DNA of 46,884 nt from positions 59,801 to 106,684 of the forward strand of contig NW_008246178.1 in assembly GCF_000281045.1 (NCBI RefSeq). Reading direction: 5' to 3'. This document shows, piece after piece, positions 40,142-46,884 of this stretch (positions within the stretch are counted from its first letter, which is position 1; each line of letters begins with the position of its first letter). The notes under the pieces are model-generated. The model ran no database searches. It was not told the origin of the DNA and was given only the letters and a program-made list of their open reading frames with translations. The position numbers were made by a program, and so were the translations under genes. This stretch comes from Saprolegnia diclina VS20. Taxonomy: Eukaryota; Oomycota; Saprolegniomycetes; Saprolegniales; Saprolegniaceae.

Positions 40142-43100
40142 ATGGCGTCCGCGGCCTTGACGTCGGTCTTGGCGGGCAGCGGCGACGACCCGCGGGCCTT
40201 CGTGGCCCTCTACACGCGCCTCATCCACGCGCAGACCAAGGCGACGCCGTCCGCCCGGACCTCGCGCCTCGCGCTCCAGGACGCGCTCGTGCACAACCCC
40301 GACGCGACGACGGGCAAGCGCTACGCCGTGGCCTTCCGCGCCGTCGACGTCGCCAGCCTGCAGCAGCCAGACGCAGCCCTGGAAGACATGTTTCCGGACA
40401 ACGACGTCGCGCGGGTCTACTACGTACTGCGCGTTCTCTTGCGCGCGCTCCGCGGCCCCGAACAGAGCGTGGCCGCCCGCGACGTCTTTGCGAACCGCAG
40501 CCACCTCCTCGACGTGCAGTGCATTCTCTGCCAGGCACTGGCGCGTGACTGGCTCCCGCTCGGTGACCTCGTGCCTGTGCTCTTGGACACGGCCATTGGT
40601 GCGTCGCTCTTTGTCGGCGTCGTCGAGAACGACCCGAGCACGATCTTCGTCATTGCCGAGGCGCTCGTGGCGACGATCAAGAAGCAGCCGACTGACGCGC
40701 ATGTGTATGCGCAGTGCCGTAGCATGCTCGTGGCACTGAGCCAGCGCTCCTTGGCGACGGCGCTGGACCTTCGTCGCCGGTGCACTGCGACCGACATGCC
40801 TGTCTTGGCGGCCGTCGCGCTCGATATTACGCTCTCATCGCCGCTTCAGGACGCGCCGCGCTTTATTGCGACCATGATGCGCGGGTCGCAGGCACCGCAG
40901 TTTTGGACGTTTGTCCACGACGGCCTCCACGCGCCGCCGACCGACAATGGCATTCGCAGCTCGTACCGCGAGCTCCTCGAGCGGCTCCGGTCGACGCTGC
41001 TGCAAGCGCTCGCATCGTGGGCTCCCGAGCACGGACTCTTTGTGCTCGAGACGTTGCTGCGGAGCTACTGCGGGCTCCTTGGTCGCGGCAGTCTCCAGCT
41101 GCACGAGACTGAAGCCACCGCGCTCCTCACGGTGATTGCGCGGGCGCTTCCGGTGCTGCACTCGCCGCGGGGCACGGCGGTTGTCCCTGTCGCCTTTGCG
41201 ACGCTCGTGCTCGCGTGTCTCTCCAAGCTTGGGTCGCCCGACGACGTGCCGTTCATGCAGGAAGCGCGCCACGGCATCAAAGCTCTCTATGATGCCGACC
41301 GCGCCGCGTCCGGACCGGCCTTTATGATGATGGCGCTTCTGCTCTACACCAAGGTGCATGCTCCTTATCTATATTTCATGAAGAATTACACGAGGCTGAA
41401 GCCTAGCATGGTCGTGGACCTTTTGCGCAACGTCATCGACTGCGCCGTCGTCGTGCCCGTCGAGCGCATCCCACTCTTTGGCGAGGTGACTCTCAATCTC
41501 AATCTGAAAAAGAGGCTGAGCAATGGTGCTAGTACGTGCTCAAGCTGGACTTTACCGAAGCGGTCATGGTCCACGGGCTCTTGGCGACAGCGACGCCACC
41601 AACGATTGACGCGCGCACGCACAACGTACTCCACGAGATGGCGCTGCGCGTGACGTACTCGCTCCTCTGCGAACGGTCGTTCGTCCGGCACAAGGCCAAC
41701 CCTGGCGACTGGCTCTACCTCCAAGTACGTATCCTTATCCTTGGATCCGATACAAATGCCAAGTGTAGGTGCAAGCGGCGACGCTGCCACTGCACCCAAT
41801 CCTGCCCAGTCTCATGCTCGAGTGGGCTGAGAACACGGTCGCGAGCGTCGACCCAAACACGCAGCAGGCGCACATCCCGAGCCTCCGCGCGCCGCTCGTT
41901 CATGACACGATCCTCGCCGTCGCGTCGCTCGACGTGGCGACGCACCCAAAGGCGTGGGCCCGCGCGGCTCTGCTCTTGGTCTACGCGCTGCACATGAACC
42001 GGCGCAGTCCGGCCAAGCCCGCGTACGAGACGCACACCCTTCCGATTCAGCGCATCTTTTCGGTGACGGCGGCCGCGTCACGGGCCAACGACGCGTTCGA
42101 GTTTGTGTTTCCGCTGCTTCTGCGCCTCGTGCTCGACGACTTTGCCCACGCGCTCTTGCCGGCGCCAACGCAGAGCAAACTGCACACGACGCACGACGTG
42201 AGTTGTCCGATTCCAGAGGCGTGGCGCTCTATCGACGGGCTCCAGCGATTTATGCCCGAAGTGCGCGATGCCTTGGCCAACTTGCGTGACGCGTCGGGTG
42301 CGGCGCTCTCGCCTCTTGTCCATTGGCTCGTCTCGGTAGTCCTCCCCGCGGCCATGGGCGCGTCACTGCCGCCAACGACGACGACCAACCCGTTCGCAAC
42401 ATTGTCCGACGCTTCGTCGTCTCGGACGGCGGTCGCCCACGCTGACGTGTGCAACCTCGTGGCGCCACTGCTGCTGCGAGGGCTGCCATTCCACGCAACA
42501 CCGGACGCCGTGTACGTGGCACTCGCCCGCACGCTCTGCGGTGGCCCGCGTGTCCCGATCTCGTACCCCGATCTGCTCGAGGTAGAATGGCTTGCCTTTG
42601 GATAGCAATCAATTTGTCTGTAGGAACCCTTTGCCGTGCTGCGCTGCGACCCGGTGGTTTGGACAAGCGCCGCGCTCGTGTCGCTTTTGCTGCCGCTGCT
42701 AAACGCGTGTCGGCGCTGGTCGGCGTACCAGGTGATGCGTTCGGCGGACGACGCCTCGGACCCGGCGCAGTTTGTGCTGCTCCAAGACGCCGTGTGCGTC
42801 CACGCGCTCCTCGACGTCCTCGACGCGTCGTCCGGGCCCACGGCGTCGCTCGTACTTTTGTGGCTGCAAGCCACCTTTTCCCAGAACCCGCTCCTGCTGC
42901 TCACCGTGCACTCGCAGGTACTCGATCCCACTACGATCTGATGGGCAACTGGGGGCTAGGGCTACCCGCCGGCGCTTGTCCCGCGGCTCGTTCGCCACGT
43001 GCCGGCCATGGAAGAGCTCTTGGCGTCACTCCCGGACCTGCTCAACTGCAACGACTTGGCCAAACTGGCGTTTCGCTGCGAACTCGCGAGCGTCTTGGCG

Positions 43101-43489
43101 AAGGAGTACCCCCACGGCACGGCGTCGATCCTGCTCAAGAGCCTGCTCGGGAAGCTCAAGCTCATCTACGACACGGATCGGTACGACTCGATGCAATCAA
43201 CAGAGTTGCAGTGCGAGCAATCGCTGTCGATAGGGCGACGACAAGTGAGAAAGTCCTTAGCAACGACGTATTGAGCTTCTTTGCGAGTGTGCTCCCGAGC
43301 GTCGGGTCGCTCAGCGTGACGTTCCCCGACATGGCCGAAGAAAGCGTCCAGCTGCTCATCAAGCTGCGCGTGCAGATCGTGCACCAGTCGTCAGACCTCC
43401 TCGCGGCGAACCCGCTGCTCCTGGCCCTCGACGTGGTCGTCCAGCGCGTCTTTAGCCAGCTCGTTCGCATGACGCCCAGCACCTTTTAA
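40142..43489 (+). CDS. INTS2: Integrator complex subunit 2
   Basis: Large, mostly helical protein of about 1050 residues with few introns (near 41486-41532, 41725-41768, 42583-42624, 42918-42960 and 43188-43255). The best family evidence is near the C-terminus: EPFAVLRCDPVVWTSAALVS followed by LLLPLLNACRRWSAYQ, and GYPPALVPRLVRHVPAMEEL, LLASLPDLLNCNDLAKLAFR, which match INTS2 segments (FFRCDPDVF...PLALILLYVL and GYPRELLPLTVAGIPSMHI...IPELLAQPELEKQIFAIQLL). The N-terminal part (HLLDVQCILCQALARDW, ENDPSTIFVIAEALVATIKK) also fits. Integrator is the RNA polymerase II-associated complex that cleaves snRNA and other short transcripts and attenuates paused polymerase. INTS2 is part of its scaffold core. 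Assignment is from recalled family patterns. The 3' end faces the next gene across 180 bp. Confidence 0.72.
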
Positions 43490-43669
43490 GTTGCTTGCTC
43501 GCACTTAACAAAATGCATACAAAAAGGGAGATGGTTCTGCTAGGTGCGGTTGATACAAAACTTGATGCAACCCTAACCCCGACTGCAGCCGAGAGCAGAG
43601 GCGATCAAGGTCCTTTGCTGCACGTCAGCACTCGGACACCGAAGAATCATACGTATAAGCTGAAGCGAG

Positions 43670-45310
43670 CTACGATACGTCGGCTTCAAGTGGGCGGGCC
43701 GAGAAGGCGTCTTGGTACTGGTCGAGGTGCCCGACCTCTTGGCGGTCGGCCGCGAGCCGCGCAACGTCCGAGGCGTACAGCGAGCTCTTGGGGAAGCGCT
43801 TGCGCAGCGAAATGTAGAGAGAGACGAGCACGAGCGCGAGCGTGAGGCCGTTCACGAGACAGACGACCAGCATGATGGACGTCCGGCGGGCGACGCGGGC
43901 GATGCCAACGGCGCACTTGTCGCACGCGATCGTATTGCCGGCCTGGAGTGTCTGGGCCGCCCAAATGGGCCGGTAGAGCATCTCGAGGACGTACGTCATC
44001 TCTTGCGCGAGAAAGGCCGCCGACTCGATGCCGGCCGTCGGCGTGTTGATGCTCAGCGCGTGCTTGACGGACGTGAGGACTGGGAGGCCGGACGCCTCGT
44101 CGCAGTAGAGCGCGCTGCTGCCAGTGACCCCGTGACCGCCCGTGTCGCCCATGCGGCACGTGGTGTTGAAGAACCAAGTGAGAAAGTTGGCGGCGTAGCC
44201 AAACTGGTGAAAGACAAACGGGAGGCCGTTCTGCACGACGAACGCGCGCGGGTCGTCGGCCTGGAGCGCGCGGATCTTGGCGCTCGAGAGCGTCGCGTTG
44301 TACGCGTAGACGACGCGCTCCGTTAGGCAACCCGTCGAGCTGTTCTCGGCGCGGACGGTCCACGCCGGCACGACCTTGCAGCCGACGGCTTGGACGCTGC
44401 CAGGGCGCTGGAGTGTCAAATTCCACCACAGGCTCGGTGGGGACAGCGCGCTTGGCACCGACTCGCGCATGCTGAACGCACTGGGATCATAGCTGAAGTC
44501 GACGAGCGATGTGACTGCGTACGCTGCCGGGTCCTTTCTCGGTGGCGACGACGCGCAGTCGATGGTGTAGCCGCCAAAGATGGGAATGTCTTTTGCTGTG
44601 CACGAGACCGACGACGCGTCACAAGCGAGCAGTGGGTGTGTCGCGTTGCCGTTCGTGAGGCCGCAGCCGAGGCCCGGGAGACACGCCTTGTTCATTGTCG
44701 CGACCGCCGAGATGCCGGCGCTGAAGGCCCACGCCGTCAATGGCGTTTGCGCCGCGTACAAGTCGCCGCTGCCGCTGCCATCGACGAGCGGAAAGAAACC
44801 GGGCGCGAGGGCCGACGTATCGCGAACGCGGATCGCAGCGGTGAACGGCGAGAGCGACAGCATGGAGGATTGCTCCCACTGAAACACGACATTGTCGAGC
44901 ACAGTCGCGAGCATGCTGGCGAAGAGGAGGACCGCGAGGCCGGAGGCGGCGCTGCCAGGCGCGCGGAGACACTGCACCGACGCTTGGATCGGGTCCTTGT
45001 TGGCAATGTCGACGGCGGCCAGTGGGATCCCATCGCCATGCAGCCGGTACATGATAAAGTGCTTGAACGTCATCGTGAGAGCGACGCCGAGTAAGACGCT
45101 CTCGGCGGCGGCGACGACGCTCAGCGCCGGCCCAACCTTGTCGTGAAAGGCAAGGTAGGCCTTGGGTGATGTCCAGTCCGCTCCGTCCAAGGCATCGTCC
45201 TCGAACGGAAGCAGCGTCCACGTCAGTACCGGCAGCATTATGGCCGCGACGGCCATGAGCGCCGGGCTCACGAGATCGTCGCTGGGGCTGCCCGCTTTCG
45301 CCATCGTCAC
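43670..45310 (-). CDS. Unknown multi-pass membrane protein with large Cys-rich ectodomain
   Basis: Intronless gene, about 546 codons, ATG 45310 (MTMAKAG) or the in-frame ATG at 45304. Three N-terminal hydrophobic segments (SPALMAVAAIMLPVLTWTLL; ALSVVAAAESVLLGVALTMT; ASGLAVLLFASMLATVLDNV) are followed by about 340 residues rich in Cys, Ser and Trp with several possible N-glycosylation sites (NATH, NLTL, NSST, NATL, NTTC). One C-terminal helix (SIMLVVCLVNGLTLALVLVS) and a polar tail follow. A CDKC pair lies just before the last helix. The layout suggests a surface or endomembrane protein. I recognise no family. Similar orphan membrane proteins are common in oomycete genomes, but that is general knowledge, not evidence of homology. 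Confidence 0.75.
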   Translation of the reverse strand: MTMAKAGSPSDDLVSPALMAVAAIMLPVLTWTLLPFEDDALDGADWTSPKAYLAFHDKVGPALSVVAAAESVLLGVALTMTFKHFIMYRLHGDGIPLAAVDIANKDPIQASVQCLRAPGSAASGLAVLLFASMLATVLDNVVFQWEQSSMLSLSPFTAAIRVRDTSALAPGFFPLVDGSGSGDLYAAQTPLTAWAFSAGISAVATMNKACLPGLGCGLTNGNATHPLLACDASSVSCTAKDIPIFGGYTIDCASSPPRKDPAAYAVTSLVDFSYDPSAFSMRESVPSALSPPSLWWNLTLQRPGSVQAVGCKVVPAWTVRAENSSTGCLTERVVYAYNATLSSAKIRALQADDPRAFVVQNGLPFVFHQFGYAANFLTWFFNTTCRMGDTGGHGVTGSSALYCDEASGLPVLTSVKHALSINTPTAGIESAAFLAQEMTYVLEMLYRPIWAAQTLQAGNTIACDKCAVGIARVARRTSIMLVVCLVNGLTLALVLVSLYISLRKRFPKSSLYASDVARLAADRQEVGHLDQYQDAFSARPLEADVS

Positions 45311-45619
45311 GCCAAATGAATGTCCGAAGGATATGGCCTGATTTCAGTTCAGTCAACCTGAAATATTCTGAAACTCAACTCAATCCAATCAGCGGCAGAG
45401 TTGTCTCGAGCTCCAGAGCGCGCTTGCTTCTTCTCGGCAAGCGTTGAGTACTGGGCACCTTGCCACGCTGGCGGCTAAAGCCAAGCCTCGTTCACCCGTC
45501 ACGAGGGCCATACAATCGTGCCATGTGACTGGAGCCGATACTACCACAAGTGAACTAAATTTATGTTCTGCAGGAGCTACGTCGGTCAATGGAAAAAGTA
45601 TATTTAAGCTTCAGTATAT
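45311..45619. promoter_or_regulatory. Promoter region of the orphan membrane protein
   Basis: Contains ATTTCAG/CTGAAAT, a 7-bp inverted repeat with a 10-nt loop (about 45340-45363), and CCAATCA at 45385-45391, 75 bp before the ATG. The rest shows no gene-like signal. Confidence 0.4.
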
Positions 45620-46042
45620 CTAAGAATCGACAGCGCCACGCTTTCGCTTCGCGCCGAGCAGCTTGGGCGGTGCAACAACGGGCGCCTTGCTGATGCGACT
45701 GCTCTGGCGGACGTGGCGTAGCTGCGTGCAGGACCACGGCAGCTTCTCAAGCGTGAAGCGCTGCGTCGCCGGGTCAAAGATCAGGATGCACTCGACGTCC
45801 TTGCTCTCGGCCACTTTGCCCTTGAACTGGATGCCGCCGCTGGCATTGGCGACCGAAACAGTGACGCTGCTGGCGGCGTCGGCGGTCACGAGGCCACAGA
45901 CGCTCGTGTCGACGGAGGCCGGCTGGAACTCGTAGCGGAAGCAGTAGTGCAAGCTCGGCCGCGCGTCCTCGGCGGGCTCGGCCAGCGACGATCCGATGTC
46001 GACGCCGTAGACCTGCCCTGGCGCTGGCTCGTCGGTTGCCAT
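45620..46042 (-). CDS. EAF-like (ELL-associated factor) transcription elongation protein
   Basis: Single-exon gene of 140 codons, ATG 46042 (MATDEPAPGQVYGVDIGSSL), TAG 45620-45622. The fold matches the EAF N-terminal domain: LHYCFRYEFQPASVDTSVCG (animal EAF: 'f.t.RYdFkPaSid.s'), VTVSVANASGGIQFKGK, CILIFDPATQRFTLEKLPWS and LRHVRQSSRISKAPV, then a basic tail (GAKRKRGAVDS) that could be a nuclear signal. EAF proteins bind ELL and help RNA polymerase II elongate. The protein is only the EAF domain plus a short tail, without the long acidic transactivation part of animal EAF1/2. Longer in-frame reads start at 46174, but the CCAAT boxes then fall inside the coding region, so 46042 is preferred. Confidence 0.75.
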   Translation of the reverse strand: MATDEPAPGQVYGVDIGSSLAEPAEDARPSLHYCFRYEFQPASVDTSVCGLVTADAASSVTVSVANASGGIQFKGKVAESKDVECILIFDPATQRFTLEKLPWSCTQLRHVRQSSRISKAPVVAPPKLLGAKRKRGAVDS

Positions 46043-46080
46043 CGTGCCGATTTTGCGGTGCCACCAACCAGATAGACGCG

Positions 46081-46143
46081 GATTGGCCAAAAGATCTTTT
46101 TGTCGCCAATTATTGGCTATAAGATCGTCGATTTTAGCCAATC
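46081..46143. promoter_or_regulatory. CCAAT cluster with a 13-bp palindrome before the EAF-like gene
   Basis: GATTGG at 46081-46086, the palindrome GCCAATTATTGGC at 46105-46117 (two back-to-back CCAAT boxes) and CCAATC at 46138-46143 occupy the 128 bp gap between the 5'-nucleotidase stop and the EAF-like ATG. Four probable NF-Y sites in about 60 bp is the densest set in the window. Confidence 0.6.
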
Positions 46144-46170
46144 CATGCACGGAAAAGCTGCTCAAGGGCT

Positions 46171-46884
46171 TCAACTTGCGTCAAGAATGCGGATGCGGCC
46201 TTCGGTGGCGGCGTAGGCCAGAATGCGCTGCTTCTCAACGAAGCGAATCACCTCGTTGGCCATGATATCGTGCGTCTCAACCACCGAGCCCTTGCGCCAC
46301 GCGACGCAGCCGTCGCCACCGCCCGCAATAAATTGCGTTGTCGCCACAGTCAGCTCGGCGTTCGCATCGATTTCGTTGCCGGCTTCGTCCGTAAACGACG
46401 TCATCTAGCCCGCATCTTTAGACCCACACGCGCGGTAACCAAGCTCGTACTGTTCGGGAGCGGCTGTCGTACACGAGACGCACGCCAGAGACGTGAGGAA
46501 ACGAGCCCGAGAGCGCTGGGTACGCACCGAGTTGCTGAACAAGTGCCTCTTGAAGGTCGCTGGCGCGAATCCGCGTCAGCACTGCCGGTCCTTGGATGGG
46601 CATGTCACAGTGGATCATGCGCGCCGTCAGCGTCGCCTTGGCCGGGTGCACTGCGTCCAATAAGAACCATATTCATATTGCTTCTTGCATGCAACGTACG
46701 TGCGTTGCTTCGAAGAAAGCCGCCGCTGACGTGGCCAACGTTGGCGCCGAGCTCGGACCGGATCGCGTCAGCGACCAAGTTGCCAAAGCTGCTCTCCTGG
46801 CCGCGCACGACGACTGTTTGTACATCCAGCGGCAGCTCCAGCACCGCGATTGGTCGGTTCTCGGCGTCGTCATCACTCGAGAAG
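46171..46884 (-). CDS. 5'-nucleotidase family protein, C-terminal part (gene runs off the window)
   Basis: Minus-strand gene whose 5' part lies outside the window; TGA at 46171-46173. Visible exons match the 5'-nucleotidase C-terminal substrate-binding domain: VRGQESSFGNLVADAIRSEL (family 'r..Es.lgNl..Da.r'), NVGHVSGGFLRSNA ('+.n.G.iR'), IRASDLQEALVQQLG ('t...l...le'), FPHVSGVRLVYD ('f..vSGl...yD') and VATTQFIAGGGDGCVAWRKG (the conserved 'f...GGDG'). Introns lie near 46650-46705 and 46405-46435. Such enzymes remove phosphate from nucleoside 5'-phosphates and related sugar phosphates using two metal ions bound by the missing N-terminal half. Secretion or membrane anchoring cannot be judged from this end; no C-terminal GPI-like hydrophobic tail is seen. 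Confidence 0.8.

Noticed and set aside
40085-40702. 205-codon minus-strand frame opposite INTS2
   Set aside because: Arg/Glu/Val-rich shadow of a strongly coding plus-strand exon; no domain resemblance.
43712-45094. Long plus-strand frames opposite the orphan membrane protein
   Set aside because: Charged low-complexity translation (Arg/Glu/Ala) without hydrophobic or domain structure, typical of antisense GC-rich DNA.

Overview
The window looks like nuclear DNA of an oomycete, most likely of the Saprolegniales (Saprolegnia/Achlya/Aphanomyces type). Reasons: GC-rich coding sequence, very closely packed genes, many tiny introns (mostly 30-60 nt, donor usually GTACGT or a close variant, acceptor usually TAG or CAG), and a purely eukaryotic gene set: exocyst, anoctamins, kinesin, Integrator, a CWF19-like splicing factor, an SK-type potassium channel and mitochondrial MTO1. 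No rRNA, tRNA, CRISPR array or intact mobile element was recognised. All gene models below were assembled by eye from splice signals and reading-frame continuity, so individual exon edges may be off by some bases.

Layout, left to right: CYBC1/EROS-like membrane protein (+), Exo70 (-), anoctamin 1 (+), CWF19L1 (-), an ankyrin-GAF-Fic protein (-), kinesin (+), MTO1 (+), a CYTH-like unknown (+), anoctamin 2 (-), an RRM/RanBP2-zinc-finger protein with a gag-like N-terminus (+), an SK-like K+ channel (-), a patatin-like phospholipase (-), a secretory-type TPR/GT41 glycosyltransferase (+), a beta-hydroxyacid dehydrogenase (-), an ASCH/2-oxoglutarate oxygenase fusion (+), a second beta-hydroxyacid dehydrogenase (-), INTS2 (+), an orphan multi-pass membrane protein (-), an EAF-like elongation factor (-) and the 3' part of a 5'-nucleotidase family gene (-). 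Strand alternates almost gene by gene, and most 3' ends face each other at 0 to about 250 bp.

The genes do not form one pathway. Recurrent themes are membrane and lipid handling (two anoctamins, patatin, exocyst, K+ channel, EROS-like chaperone) and RNA/transcription (INTS2, EAF-like, CWF19L1, FET-like RNA binder). What links many of them is promoter design: CCAAT boxes (probable NF-Y sites) lie upstream of many starts, and the exact 13-mer TTTTGACCAATCA occurs three times.

The most interesting items are the putative Ank-GAF-Fic fusion (10300-14070), the signal-peptide-bearing OGT-like protein with altered catalytic motifs (31175-34132), the gag-like/RRM/zinc-finger protein (25492-27017), the ASCH/2OG-oxygenase fusion (36010-37521), and an orphan promoter-like block between two convergent genes (37650-37703). 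The only element remnant seen is a decayed Ty1/copia-like fragment near 39.6-39.8 kb.
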